A DNA stretch of 64,000 nucleotides from Proteles cristata cristata (GCA_017311185.1 JAESUZ010000968.1:868001-932000), one strand, 5' to 3'. Numbered from the stretch's first letter, positions 45,240 to 57,840 are shown. The notes: generated by a model not told the origin, from the sequence alone. Numbers and translations: made by a program.

Positions 45240-46218
45240 TCCCATGAAGAAAATCTTTAAAACATGTATGTAATTGCTATTCCTTCATTAAGGGGAAGCA
45301 TAATGCTCTCCCCTCAAGTGAAGGGGCAGGCTGCAGAGTCACTTTCTTCCAAAGAGGACATTACAGGGAGGAAGAGAAAAGAATATATTTATAGTAGAGG
45401 AACCTGACATACACTGGGCTCAGCCAGGTGATCAAGGTCAACATCAGTAGCCATAAACCATGTTGGTAGTATATACGCTTGAGAGTACGTGAAAATAATA
45501 GCACTTTACCTCTGTGGTCTTGCTCCCCCCAAAATAATCCCAATATAATCATGAGAAAAACATCAGACAAATCCCAATAGAGGGGCACCTTACAGAATAG
45601 CTGATCAAGACCCCTCCAAACTGTCAGGGTCATCAAAAACAAGGAAAGTCTGAGAAACTGTCACAGCCAAGAGAAGCCTCAGGAGAAACAACGACTGGGT
45701 GTAATGGGGTATCCTGGATGGATTCTTGGGGGAGGGGGAAGGCCTTTAGGTAAAAACTGGAAATCAAAATAAAGTATGGGCCTTAGTTAATAGTAATCTA
45801 TCAATATTAGCTCATTAATTGAAACAAATATCCCACACTCATGCAAGATGTTAATAAGAAAACTGGTTGGAATCAAAATAAAAACTTAATTTAAAAAATA
45901 ACAGGGCGGGGCGCCTGCGTGGCTCAGTCAGTTAAGCATCCAACCCTGGCTCAGGTCATGATCTCACAGTTTGTGAGTTCGAGCCTTGAGTCGTGCTCTG
46001 CGCTGACAGCTCCGACCCTGGAGCCTGTTTTAGATTCTGTGTCTCTGTCTCTCTCTCTGACCCTCCCCCACTCACATTCTGTCTCTCTCAAAAGTAAATA
46101 AATAAACATTTTTTTTAAATAACAGGAAAACTGAGTGTGGTGCTTATACAGGAACTCTCCATACTATTTTTCTCAATCTCTCTATATATTTACAATATTC
46201 TAAAAAGTAAAGTTTATT
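45240..46218 (+). mobile_element. L1M 3' UTR
   Basis: 'aaaacatcagacaaatccca', 'gaaactgtcacagccaagag', 'gtatcctggatggattcttg' and 'gttaatagtaatctatcaat' follow the 3' UTR of old L1M elements. After the SINE it ends 'ttctaaaaagtaaagtttat'. Confidence 0.78.
45908..46112 (+). mobile_element. Felid SINE inside L1M
   Basis: Complete copy. The flanks share aaataacagg. Confidence 0.93.
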
Positions 46219-46426
46219 TCATTTTTTTTAAGTTTACTTATTTATATTGAGAGAGAAAGCAGAAGCAGGGAAGGGGCAGAGAGAGAGAGGGAGAGAAAGA
46301 ATCCCAAGAGGGCTCCACACTGCCAGCACAGAACCCGATGCAGAGCTCAACCCACAAACTGTGAGATCACGACCTGAGCCAAAGCCAAGTGTTTGTACTT
46401 AACTGACTGAGCCACCCAGATGCCCC
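46219..46426 (-). mobile_element. Felid SINE
   Basis: From 'aagtttacttatttatattg' to 'gagccacccagatgcccc'. Inserted at the L1M 3' end. Confidence 0.9.
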
Positions 46427-46699
46427 AATAAAGTCTATCTGAAAAAGAAAGGAAAAAAGCAAGCAAACTAGCTAGCTGAGTCCAAGCCCCTCCTCCTCCA
46501 GGGAGCCTTCCTGGTTCATGCTTGGGCAGTGAAGGGGCATTGAGGTTGCCAGCAAGCAGTTCTGCTCATGTTCCAGAACCTCTCTGATGGGGAACGTCCT
46601 GTTTTAGGAGATGCAGGCTGAAGTCCTGGGCGGTCAACTGTCATGTTGCATTCATGTAACTCTCAAACGCCCCCCCCCAAAAAAAAGTGTGTGTGTAGG

Positions 46700-46832
46700 G
46701 AGGGGAGGGGGCGTGCAAAAACGGAGCAACAATACTAACAAGTGGTGAACCTGGGGGGAGGGTGAGTGAGTGCTCATTGAGCTATTCTTGCAACTTCTCT
46801 GGAGGTTTTACTATTTCAAAACAAAAAGCTGG
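46700..46832 (+). mobile_element. L1M 3'-end fragment
   Basis: 'ctattcttgcaacttctctg' followed by 'ttactatttcaaaacaaaaa' is an L1M 3' terminus. Confidence 0.6.
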
Positions 46833-47385
46833 GACATGGTAGGAGGATGGGCAGGAGGGACCCACCGGAACCTCATGTGCAGGGAGGAAGCAGAGGCCTG
46901 GAAGGTGGGGGGGGGGGGAGGCAGATTTGGCCAGGGTCTGTGAAGCCCAAATGCTCAGGGCCTGACGGGCAAGGGTGAGAGGCTGCGATGCAGTCAGCAG
47001 GCAGGACAGGAGTTCCCCAGGCCTGGCTTCCCCATCTAACCCATCCCCCAACCTTGCAAGCGGGCGGGGGCGGGGGCGGGGGGGGGGCAGAGCTGCCCCA
47101 GGGCTGCGCTGCATGGATACTGTCCACGCCCTCCCTGAAACACACGTACAAGGGGTCTCCTGGCTCCTGCGTCCCCAGGCTTGTGGCCACCCATGCCTGA
47201 TTCCCTATTGTCTCCTGATCCCATGCTGTCCTCCTGATGGGGGCAGTGGCCTCCCCCACCCCTACCTAACTAAACAGCCCGGGGCCTCTGGGACCAAAGC
47301 AAGCCTCCCAAGCTTTATCCCTTCCCTGTGCCCTGGACAGCCCAGGGAGCTTGGGCCTCGTTGCCTCAGATGCAAGGTCAGTAAC
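46833..47385. other. Intergenic with strong G tract
   Basis: A G-rich run at 47062-47087 and another near 46905. No gene. Confidence 0.45.
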
Positions 47386-47389
47386 ACTA

Positions 47390-47805
47390 AGCACTCCTCA
47401 GATGCTCATAGCAGCACTATTCCAACAACCAAAAGGTGGAAGCGACCCCAGTGGCCATTAGTGAACGAATGCATCACCAAAGCATGCTACATCCCTACAC
47501 TGGAATTCCTTCTTAGCCATAAAAGGGAATGGAGTGCTGATCTACACCACCGTGCAGATGAACCTTGAGAACATTGTGCGAAGTGCAAAGCACCACATAA
47601 AAAGGCCGCAAATTGTATGGGTCTGTTTACAAGAAATGTCTTGAAGAGGCAAATCTATAGGGACATGACATGGATTAGCGGCTTAAGGCCAGAGAGTTGC
47701 ATAACTGTAAATATACCAAAAACCACTGAATTATACACACTCTACACGGGCGATTTTTATGGGATACGGATTGTATCTCAATAAAGCTGCTGGAAAAACA
47801 GTCAT
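47390..47805 (+). mobile_element. L1M 3' end
   Basis: 'catagcagcactattccaac', 'cataaaagggaatggagtgc', 'ctgaattatacacactctac' and 'tgtatctcaataaagctgct' follow the L1M 3' end. Confidence 0.82.
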
Positions 47806-47849
47806 TAGCACTTCCCAAATGCCTGCGGGCTGCACGCAGCTGCTGTTAA

Positions 47850-47975
47850 CCCTCAGGAGACTCTCCGATTTGGTAAGGAAGACAGGAAGCTTGGAGCATT
47901 TCAGTGATCTCCCCCAGGGACACATGGCATGTGCAGGCAGAACCTGAACCCCGGACTGACCAGGACAGAAGGGTG
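47850..47975 (-). repeat. MIR fragment
   Basis: 'tgatctcccccagggacaca' and 'cagaacctgaaccccggact', antisense MIR. Confidence 0.55.
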
Positions 47976-50150
47976 TGTAACCACCACCACAAGCACCAGG
48001 TCTGCTCGAGCTCATTTCCAAGACACTCCTGAACCCCCAGAACCCCACAGGCCCTGCCTCTGAGAGCTGCAGGTCGGCTGTGGACACGCTGGAGGGGATC
48101 GGGCCTGCCTGAGATGGTGTGGGGCTGGGGTGGAAATTCAGGGTGCCTAGCCACACCCCGAAGCTCAGCCCCCTGTCTGGCGGCGCTGGGATGCCCAGCA
48201 AGGAGACAGAGACCCCCGCAGGGACGCTGCCTCTCCCACCGGACAAGGTTGTCCATCTCCTCCTCCAAGGTTGGGCAGGCACCGGCCTGCGGCTGCGCTT
48301 CCGGGAGTCGCCCCCGTGTGTTTGTTTGTGGGAATTGCAGCCTCCGAGGGTCCGCGCGCTGCAGGAGCTGAGTTTTAAAAATCTCTCCGGCGCTCTGGCG
48401 GGTGGAGAGGAAGGGGCAGCTGTGACCGGCAGAGGTACGCTGGGGCTTTCCAGAGTCCCCCCAGTGGAGTTAAGTGCACTGCCAATGGGGAGCCCATAGA
48501 TGGGGTTTACAGATTTTTCATCATGATGGAAAATAAAAGCTGACCAGTGCCTGGAGGGAGGAGGGGGTGCCTCAGCTGGGCAGCCCTGAAGTGGGCTCCC
48601 TTGGGTGTCTCAGAGGGCACAGCATGTGTGGCCGAGACCCTGAAGCAAAGGGTGAGGAGGTGACCATCCAGGGCAGGACAGTGAGGTCCACAGGTAGGGG
48701 GCAGCCCACACCTGATGGGGTCCCCTGAGGAGCAGGGGAGAGACTGTGTCTGAGAGGGATGAACCTACAAAATGAGCTTGGGGATGAGGGGGGAGGTCTG
48801 CTGTCCATCCAGGAGGCAGGGAGGAGGGTAGGTAGGGGAGTGTGTGCCAGTGTGAGAGGAACAGGAGGGGGATGGGCAAGGGCCCCTGGGGTGACTCCAG
48901 AGTTGCAGCCCCTGCCTTCCCCTCCCCCACACTAATACACACACCCCGCCCCTCCCCCCCCCAGCCACAGGCCTGGAGGCAGCCCTACCAAGGACAAGCT
49001 GGCCAGTCACCAAGCCCCTGCCACTGATCCCCCCACCTGCCGCCTCCCCTGGCCCCTGGGGAGAAAGAGTTTAGTGAAGAGACAAGGCCCAGGGTAGAAG
49101 GCTCGGTGCAGGAAGAGGAAAGCCCTGAGGGGTGGGTAAGCCTGGGTCCCATCCAGGCAGCCCCCAGGCTCAGTTTCATCAGGCTAAAAACGGAAGGAGC
49201 TCTCAGGCTGGGCACCGCCTCTTTATGGCTTTTGGTGAAACCTGGCCCTGGGGACAGGGAAGAAGTTTCCCAGGCAGGTGGGGAGGGAGGAGTGACTCAT
49301 TCCTCACTCCCAGGCTCCGTGACACCACAGAGCCTAGGAATTAGCCCAAAGCAGCCAACCGGGCCAGTCAGAGAGAAAACAGCCCCAGCCCCACCCTGGC
49401 CACTCTCACCTCCCACCTCCCACCACCGCCACCCACAGTAAGGGACCGAGCACACGCCCGGAACAGTGGGTTCCCTGGATGAGAAACACACACCCTCTCA
49501 CACAAGCACACGCACACACACACGGAAACCCCCACCACCCACAGACACAGGCACGCGCATCCAGGGGGTCCTGGGTTCTCACCAAGAGGCCCACCATCAC
49601 TAGAGCGCAGCAAAGCACGGCCCCCACTGAGGATAGAGACCTGCTCCGAGACACAGCCCACCCCGGCGGGGCTCAGTTAGCAGGATGAAGAAGCTCCGTG
49701 GGAAACGAGAAAGGAGATGAGGCAGCAGAGGTGGAGGGGATGCGGAATCAGGGTGGTCACTGCTGAGGACCTGGATCTTAGGCAACCAGGGCCAGGCACC
49801 CGTTGGTGATGAGAAGCTGAGGTGCCCCCAGTAGGGTCCCTCACATAGCCCCGCGCAGGTGTCCACACCAGCCCGCTGCAAAATCACTGTCCAAGAATCC
49901 CCAGAATGGACGGCACCTGAGCACATAGGCGGCTTCTGTCGGCGGAGCCCAGCTCTGGCGTCCAGGCCCAGGACTCCCAGGCTGCGGCATCTGCCAACTA
50001 GTTTCACAGCTTCTGGTGTCTGTGGTTCCTTCATAGTTTTCCACCTCAGACAGGCCTCCCAGGGCAGGGCCTGTGTCCCCACAGGAAATTCTCCCCAGGG
50101 GCGTGGCCATGGCCAGGGCCCCCCGTGTTGAAGATAGCAGGTGTGTTAGC
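47976..50150. other. Intergenic GC-rich DNA
   Basis: Moderately CpG-rich at 48.15-48.45 kb without exon signals. A CA-rich run lies at 49490-49560. No gene recognised. Confidence 0.4.
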
Positions 50151-50223
50151 CGTGATTATATTTACGGAAAGCAACAAGAATTGACAATGTGTAACTTAAG
50201 TCGGTGTAACTTAAGTATGAGTC

Positions 50224-50447
50224 GGGGTGTCTGGGTGGCTCAGTCAGTTAAGTGTCCAACTTTGGCTCAGGTCATGATCTCGCAGTTTGTGGGTTCGAGA
50301 CCTGCGTCAGGCTCTGTGCTGACAGCTAGCTCAGAGCCTGGAGTCTGTTTCAGGTTCTGTGTCTCCCTCTCTCTCTGACCCTCCCCTGCTCACGCTGTCT
50401 CTCTCTCTCTCAGAAATAAATCAAAAAACAATACAAAATTTTTTTAA
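50224..50447 (+). mobile_element. Felid SINE
   Basis: Complete head and body; tail 'cagaaataaatcaaaaaaca'. Confidence 0.94.
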
Positions 50448-50462
50448 AAACTGGCATGTTTG

Positions 50463-50575
50463 GGGAAACCTGTAAGCTCAGTTGGTAGAGTGTATGACTC
50501 TTGATCTCGGAGTTGTGGGTTTGGGCCCCATGTTGGGTGTAGAGATTACTTACAAATAAAACCTTTAAAAAAACA
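50463..50575 (+). mobile_element. Short-type carnivore tRNA-SINE
   Basis: About 110 bp: head 'agctcagttggtagagtgta', then 'gttgggtgtagagattactt' and an aataaaacc tail, lacking the CT-rich part. An older carnivore SINE type. Confidence 0.88.
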
Positions 50576-50589
50576 GGCATGATAAAAGA

Positions 50590-51755
50590 TAATAAAAAAG
50601 CTATACAACTCACATAGCCAACAAATGGTTAGTAATCAGAATATATAAAGAATTTCTACAAAACCAAGAAGAAAAAGACAACCTAATAGAAAGATAGTCA
50701 AAGGCTATGAATTGGAATCTTATAGAAGAAATTGGAATGATCAATGAATCTATAAAAGGTGTTTAGTGCATTTTAAAAAGAAAAACGGGGGAGGGCGCCT
50801 GGACCACTCCATCAGTTGAGCATCTGACCCCTGCTCAGGTCATGATCTCAAGGTTTGTGACTTCGAGCCCCGCACCACATTGGGCTGGCTGCTGTCGGCA
50901 TGGAGCACACTTTGGATCCTCTGTCCCCCCTTCCCCTCCCCCTCCCCCACTTGTGCAATCTCTCAAAAATAATAAATATTTTTTTTAAAAAAAGGTGTTC
51001 AACCTCACTAGCCATCAGATAAATGCAAATTACAAGTTACCATATCACATCCACAGAAGAACAGAAGTTAAAAAGTCTGACACAACCAAGTATTTACGAG
51101 GATGTGTAGCAACAGAACTCTCCCACACGTTGGAGAGAGTGTTGGTTGGCACAACAATTTTAAAGAATCATTGGGCAATATCTGGTAAGGCGGAAGGTGC
51201 ATTCATTTACCCTATGATCCAGCAATTCGCTTCCAAAGAAACTCTCATGCATATGCACCTGTAGGCATTTATAAGGATGTGCGTCGCATCTTATTTGTGA
51301 CTGCAAAACAGTTGGAAATAATCCAACTCGTAGACAGAAGAGACGTAAACTGTGGTGCACTCACAGAATGGAATGCTACACAGCAGTTACAGTGAATGAA
51401 CTAGAGCTTCTGGTAGAAACGTGGGTCAATTTTGAAAACATATGGTCAACGAGAAAAGCAAACCAGAGAATGATATGTGCAATCTAAGACCATTTATGTA
51501 AAAATTTTTAAGATGCAAAATAGATCTATGTGTTGTGAGTGGATGTATACATAAGAAGCAAAAATATAATAACCTGAACAGGAAGATGGTGTGTCAACTT
51601 TAGGACAATGTTCCCTGGAGGAAGAGAAGGGAATGGGATAGTGAAGAGGCATGAAAGATTTGCTAAATCTGAGTGATGGAGTCGAATGGGGGTTTTTTAC
51701 ATTATTCTTTGCACGTTCCTGAGTGTTCGAAATACCTCATAACTTTAAATAAATG
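50590..51755 (+). mobile_element. L1M 3' region
   Basis: 'gtgttcaacctcactagcca', 'tatgatccagcaattcgctt', 'ctgcaaaacagttggaaata' and 'ctcataactttaaataaatg' in L1 order. Contains a SINE at 50793-50987. Confidence 0.82.
50793..50987 (+). mobile_element. Felid SINE inside L1M, diverged
   Basis: Head 'gggcgcctggaccactccat' is altered; body and tail still recognisable. Confidence 0.85.
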
Positions 51756-51759
51756 TTTG

Positions 51760-51982
51760 AGGAGCACCTGGGTGGCTCAGTCCGGTTAAGCATCTGACTC
51801 TTGATTTCGGCTCAAGTTATGGTCTCATGGTTTGTGAGTCCGAGTCCCATATCAGGCTCTGCACTGACACGGTGCAGAGCCCACTTGGGATTCTCTCTCT
51901 CCCTCTCTCTTTGCCCTTCCCCCACTCGCTCTCCCTCTGTCTCTCAAAATAAACCAGTAAGCTGTAAAAATAAAAATAAAAA
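51760..51982 (+). mobile_element. Felid SINE
   Basis: Head 'ggagcacctgggtggctcag'; A-rich tail of repeated aaaataaaaa. Confidence 0.92.
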
Positions 51983-51999
51983 TATGTGTTTTAAGGGGA

Positions 52000-53700
52000 G
52001 GAGGTAATTTTAGAGTACAGCAGCAAGATGGTGACAGGTGGCCAACTTGGGTGTCTCTGCAGCAGATCCCAGGCTGTGCCTTCCCTCCTTCCCCCCACAG
52101 CTCAGACTCGGAGGCTGGGCCAGCACTCTTCTCCTATGGAGATGGCTTCGCCTTCATCCCTGGGCCTCCCAGCCTTTGGTCCTGGAGGTGAGCTTCTCTC
52201 AACATTTATCAGTGGTGACAGCAGAGTATAGACGTTCAGGAGGGTCCCTGAGCTATACAGGCACTGCCCCCGCTTCCCTCTGGTAAGTGTGACTTGATAT
52301 GCCCTCCATGATGAGAGTCAATCCCTTCATCCACTGTAGTAACTCACTTTTGCCTGTTCTCATAGGGCCACAAGGAACCTTACTGGCCAGGAGGCCCCCT
52401 CCCTTCCAGGGTAGAGCATCTGTTATCATGAAGTCCCCCACGAGAGCATTCCTCCTTCGGGTTCAGAAAAGAAAACTATTAAGAGTGGATCATAGGGTGT
52501 TCCTCGGGTGTTTTTGTCCCTCTGTTCTTGGATCAACACATACCAAGATCCTGGAGACCTAATTCAGGCCAGGCTTAATGCCCCATTCACAAAGTATGAC
52601 CTAGAAGTACATAGGAGCTCCCCTTGCCCCACCCTTGCCTTTTGAAAGATGTCCAAAGTATGGAGATCTGTGGTCCACTGCAACAGACAAGAACTTCCTT
52701 TCCTCTCCTCTCTTCCCCTCTCACACCCCACCACTGATCCTTAGCAGATCTAGAAGCTTCTCTCAAAACCTCTTTTCTACCCCCAGAGCTAGAGCTCTGT
52801 TCCTCTCCTGCCCATCTCAACCCTTTACTTGTATATCTCCATCATCTTCCCCCTAGTAAGCACGTTGTCCTTCTGACCAATGAGATGGGGGACAAGTCCC
52901 ATCTCAATGGCTGAACCCTCTTTAGCAGATCGGGGAGGAAAGAAGTCCACAAGCGCACATGGGTTCTGCCCACAAGAGAAGCGATGTCTGCTAGGCAGCA
53001 GTCCAAACTCCCAGGCTGCTGTCTCCTGGGTGGCGTCCCTGCTGTCTTCAAAAGGCCATTTCATCATCCTGCAAGGCCCAACGCTTCTAGATGGTGGGGT
53101 CTGTGGTACGAGCAGGATTCCCAGGACAGTGCCCCCTATGCTTCCCTTGCTGTAAGGCAACTTCCGGATCAGAAGCAATATGGCAAGGATTCACCAGCAT
53201 AGCATAGGAGGCATTAGTAAGTTCATGAAGGGTGCCACTGGCAGCAGCGTGGTATACAGTAAAGCAAATACAAATCCCAAATAAGCATCTGTCAGGGTAC
53301 GGACAAACTGCTGACATCCTCCCAACAGAGGTCCAGAGCGATGGGGGTGCATTAGGCTCAGTGGTCCCTAAGGAAGGAGAGGACCATAATGGATTCGGGA
53401 TTGGTGCTATTTTTGCTGCCATGGGCACCAGGGACAGCCTTCATGAGAGAAAGCCCCGCATGGCCTCCCCCGCTTGCCATAGCGGCCTCCTCTGTGGCCA
53501 TAAGCCCATCACGCGGGCACTGGGCTGGCTGGGAAAGGAGGCTAGCTGGCACCCACTGGGCTGCTCCTCAGCCCACAGCCCCAGGACTCCCTTTTGGGTT
53601 GGAGCTCAGAGTCAGGGCTCTGGCTCTGACACGGGAGTGGCCCCTGTCAGCGATAAGGCAGAAAACACTAAGGGTTGAGTAACCTCTGATAGAGCCCTAT
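52000..53700. other. Unidentified 1.7-kb segment
   Basis: No SINE, MIR or L1 text. Short frames (113-148 codons) occur on both strands without recognisable domains. A decayed retroelement interior or processed pseudogene is possible; I cannot assign it. Confidence 0.35.
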
Positions 53701-54124
53701 CTTAAATCAACTTCTCTCTCCTTGGGCCTCAAAAGCTGCTTTGTTTAACTTTATGCTGTTTGGATGAAGATATGATAAGGTCCCTTAAGGTTTACATAAA
53801 CTTAGAATGCACCGGAGCCTAGTACCTTCCATTCCCTGAGAAGGAGGCTTCAAGACGTGAGGACGCAAGACCTTCCAGGAGCTGAGGACCAGGGTCTCAC
53901 AGCCCTCTCTCTGCTGCAGTGCCCTCAGCCCCCGCCTATCTCCACCGAGTTTCCCTAGGGTTTCTCTCTTTTCCTTTCTTTTTCTCGTTTTGGCTGCCAA
54001 TAAGGGATCCAGGGCCCAAACCCAGAACTACAGAAGCTAAGCCAGGTATCTCAAGTGGTTACGAGGGATGAACAGGTAATGGAGATGCGTACTCAGAGCC
54101 AGGGGACAGACAATGGGGGGGTGG
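53701..54124. other. Intergenic, nothing recognised
   Basis: Unassigned sequence before the L1M 5' end. Confidence 0.35.
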
Positions 54125-54208
54125 GACTTCCACTTCCACTTCTAAGAAGATGGAGTAGATTACATTTCCCTATTCCTTCTGCCAACTACAGCTGAAACCC
54201 CTGGACTT

Positions 54209-54420
54209 TTTTTTTCTTAATGTTTATTTATCTTTGAGAGAGAGAGAGAGAGAGTCCAAGGAGGGGAGGGGCAGAAACAGAGGGAGACTCAGAATCCGAA
54301 GCAGACTCCAGGCTCTGAGCTGTCAGCAGAGCCCAATGTGGGGCTCGAACTCAGAAACCGTGAGATCATGACCTGAGCCGAAGTGAGACCCTTAACTGAT
54401 GGAGCCACCCAGGTGCCCCC
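54209..54420 (-). mobile_element. Felid SINE inside L1M
   Basis: Flanked by aaaccc(c/t)tggactt at 54195-54208 and 54421-54434. Confidence 0.95.
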
Positions 54421-55428
54421 AAACCCTTGGACTTTGTAGATGAAATGGAACTGAGAAGATTGAAAGGTGGAGAGAAGGCAGACCAGCTAGGAACCTCTAG
54501 ACCTGAGGACATGTTATGCCCTCATCGTCGCCATCTTGCTAGCCACTTTCAGGCTCCTTATAGAACGTGGTGAGTGCCCTAGCTTTTTTTTTTCCCTTCA
54601 TGAATCCCAGACACGGAACTGAAGAAGCAGACGACCAGAAGACACCAATGGGCACAGACAAAGAAAAACCCAAAAGAAAGCTCTAGTCAAAGGACCAGAA
54701 AAGGGACAGCCTAGAAAGACAAAGAAATTTTAGACAATAACCACTTTACACCAGCCAAACACCAGAGAAAACACTGGTGTCACCCATACCCACATTATTT
54801 GTGTAGCCAGGTAGAGGGCCTAGACCTCTATCCTCAAGAGGCTGTACCAAAGCAAGCAACACCCCCACTAAGGTGATGTCACAATCTGCCCCTTCAGTAT
54901 CAGTGCAGATCACATGGGGAATTTAGCTGTCTATGCTCACTGAGGAGTAAAAAACACCACACAGCCTCCCGCAACAGGTTGTGTCAGAAGAAGTCACCCC
55001 CGCCATGCTGTCGGTGTAAACTACCTGAAAAGCCAGAACTCCTATCCCTATCCAGAAGTAAAGAGAAGATCCCCTACCCTCCTCCCTGCCCCAAATGCTA
55101 ACCAAGGCCAAATGGGGAACGCAGAACTTCTACTTCTGCCTGGCAATATGAGGAAGCCCCTTGCCCTTCTCCTACAATGTCAAAATAAACCATCTAAAAC
55201 AGAAAGTTTAAATAAGATCTGGACTCTCAGAACATAATACCAAAATGCCCAGGATTCAACTGAAAATCATTTATCAAACTCAGAAGCAGGAAGATCTCAA
55301 ACTGAATGAGAAAGACAAGCAAGGTGACAGAGATGTTGGAATGCCCTGAAAAAAATCATCTTAAACCAACCATAATAAAAATAATTACATGAGCAATTAT
55401 GAATGCACTTAAAATGAATGCAAAATAT

Positions 55429-55844
55429 GGGGCACCTGGATGGCTCAGTCTTAAGTGTCCAACTCTTGATTTCGGCTCAAGTCATGATCCCAGGGTCATG
55501 GAATCGAGTCCCAAGTTGGGCTCTGCTCTGAGTATGGAACCTGCTTAAAATTCTCTCTCTCTCGGGGCCCCTGGGTGGCTTAGTCAGTTAAGCGTCCGAC
55601 TTTCGCTCAGGTCATGATCTCGCGGTTCGTGGGTTCGAGCCCCGCGTCGGGCTCTGTGCTGACTGCCAGCTCAGAGCCTGAGCCTGTTTCAGTCTGTGAC
55701 TCCCTCTCTCTCTGACCCTTCCCTGCTCACGCTGTCTCTCTCTCTCTCCTAGAAATAAATAAAACATTTAAAAAAAAAAAAAAGATCTCTCTCCTTCTGT
55801 CCCTCCCATGCTCACACTCTCTTAAAAAAAAAAAAAAAAAAAAA
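55429..55844 (+). mobile_element. Felid SINE, interrupted by another
   Basis: Head and body at 55429-55563; 3' CT-rich part and poly(A) resume at 55784-55844. Confidence 0.88.
55564..55783 (+). mobile_element. Felid SINE, variant type, nested
   Basis: Near-consensus copy of the 'ctgccagctcag' sub-lineage inserted in the CT tract of an older SINE. Confidence 0.94.
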
Positions 55845-55854
55845 GGCAAATCTA

Positions 55855-56053
55855 GGTGCTTGGGTGATTCAATCAGTTGAGCATCCAACTTTCACTCAGG
55901 TCATAATCTCACTGTTCATGAGTTCAAGCGCCACATCGGGCTTTGTGCTCTCAATGAAAAGCCTGTTTCAGATCCTCCAGCCCCCTCTCTTTCTGCCCCT
56001 CCTTCGCATGCTTTCTTTCTCTCACTCTCTCTCAAAAATAAATTTTAAAAAAA
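55855..56053 (+). mobile_element. Felid SINE, adjacent
   Basis: Target-site duplication ggcaaatcta at 55845-55854 and 56054-56063. Third SINE of the stack. Confidence 0.93.
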
Positions 56054-56544
56054 GGCAAATCTAAACATAAAGCATCTAAGACAGAGAGAGATAGAGAGGA
56101 GCAAGATAAACCCAAAGCAAATGAAGGAAGGAAATAATAAAGATAAAAACAGAAATCTATGCACTTGAAAATAGAGATCAATGAAAGAGAGAGATGGTTC
56201 TTTGAAAGAAAATGATAAACATGACCTTTAGCAAGGCTGGCAAAGAGAAAAAAAGAGAGAGAAGACACAATTTATCAATAGGAATGAAACAGGAGCCATC
56301 ATACAGACCGTACAGACATCCAAAGGAAAATAAGCAAATATTACGAACAGCTCTACAACATAATTTCAACAGTGTAGATGAAATTGTTCACTTTTTCAAA
56401 CACACACATACACATACACTACAACTCACCCAATGTGAACTAGATAATTTAAATAGCCCTGTAAGTGTTAAGGAAATTAAATTTCCAATGTTAAACTCCT
56501 AAAAAAGAATTTCCAGGCCCAGTTTTCACTGGAAAATTCTACTG

Positions 56545-57110
56545 TGTTCATCAGGGTTATCCAGAGGAAAGACAGAGAAGGAGAGAGAGAGAGAGAGAGA
56601 GGGAGAAAGAGAGAGAGAAATTATAGGAATTGGCTCACCCAGTTATGGAGACTGAAGAGTCCCACAGTCTGCCATCTGCAAGCTGGGAAACCAGGACAAG
56701 AAGTGGTATAATCCAGTCCAATTCCAAAAGCCTGAGAACGGGGACGTCTGTTCTGTGAAAGAGAAGTAAATGCAAAACAATCCCCAAAGGCCAAAGGAGC
56801 TGTGAGGTTGAAGAAAAAGGCCAACAAGTACAGCTTGACCTGAAATGGTTTAAGGGGACTAATGGACAGACGTATGTCTTGAACTGCTGCAAGATGAGTC
56901 GATCTCCACAACCCCACCTCCCTTAAGACGGGCTTTTATAGCCTTAGAGGCCAAGTACAGCTGGAGGACTACTCAAGAAAAGAATGCTTAAGAATCATGT
57001 GTGTTGTAGTCCTATCTTCAGGGCAAATCAAGCACGTTATGTCTCAAGGGTGTTCTTAAGGACGTGGTTCAACAAAAGGAAAAGAGTGGGGAGTGTACTC
57101 AAGAAGGTTT
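56545..57110. repeat. Insert in L1M, class not assigned
   Basis: 'catcagggttatccagagga', a GA-rich run and 'aggaattggctcacccagtt' recall a dispersed mammalian element that I cannot name. It interrupts L1 ORF2. Confidence 0.45.
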
Positions 57111-57117
57111 CAAGTCC

Positions 57118-57215
57118 ATGACTGGCTCAGTCAATAGAGCATGCATGCAACCGGATTTCACAGTTGTGAGTTCAAGCCCCACGTTGGGCATGTAGCCTAC
57201 TTAAAATAATTTTTT
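57118..57215 (+). mobile_element. Short-type carnivore tRNA-SINE
   Basis: 'tggctcagtcaatagagcat' and 'ttcaagccccacgttgggca', followed directly by a T-rich tail. Confidence 0.8.
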
Positions 57216-57615
57216 TTATTGTTTCAGGTTACAGAATGGTTATGGCAGATTTGATTTCAGGTCACAGGATGATCATCATGGTGGATTTAAACCTTTCATT
57301 CAATATTATCCTAATACCAAAACCAGCCAAGTATAGTACAAAAATAGAAAACTTCAGACCACTATTGCTCATGAATATAGACTTAGAAGTCTTCAACAAA
57401 ATATTAGCAAATAGAATTCAGCGTATATAAAAAGAATTACACATAATAACAAGTGGAATTTATCCCAGACATGCAAGACCAGCTCATTATTCTAAAATCA
57501 ATAATGTAATCCACTGCATGAACAAGCTAAAGAAAACTCACCTAATCATTTCAATTGATGCAGAAAAAGCATCTGACAAAATTCAACATCTATTCATGGT
57601 TTAAAACAAGAAACC

Positions 57616-57840
57616 GGGGCACCTGGGTGGCTCAGCTGGTTAAGCGTCTGACTTCAGCTCAGGTCATGATCTCACGGTTCATGGGTTCAAGCCCCACGTT
57701 GGGCTCTGTGCTGACGGCTAGCTCGGAGCCTGGACCCTGCTTCAGATTCTGTGTCTCCTTCTCTCTCTGACCCTCCCCTGTTCATGCTGTCTCTCTCTCT
57801 CAGAAATAAATAAAAAAATATTTTTAAAAAATTTTTTTAA
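57616..57840 (+). mobile_element. Felid SINE
   Basis: Complete copy within L1 ORF2. Confidence 0.95.

Noticed and set aside
57236..57430. 64-codon frame as a small gene
   Set aside because: It is L1 ORF2 text.
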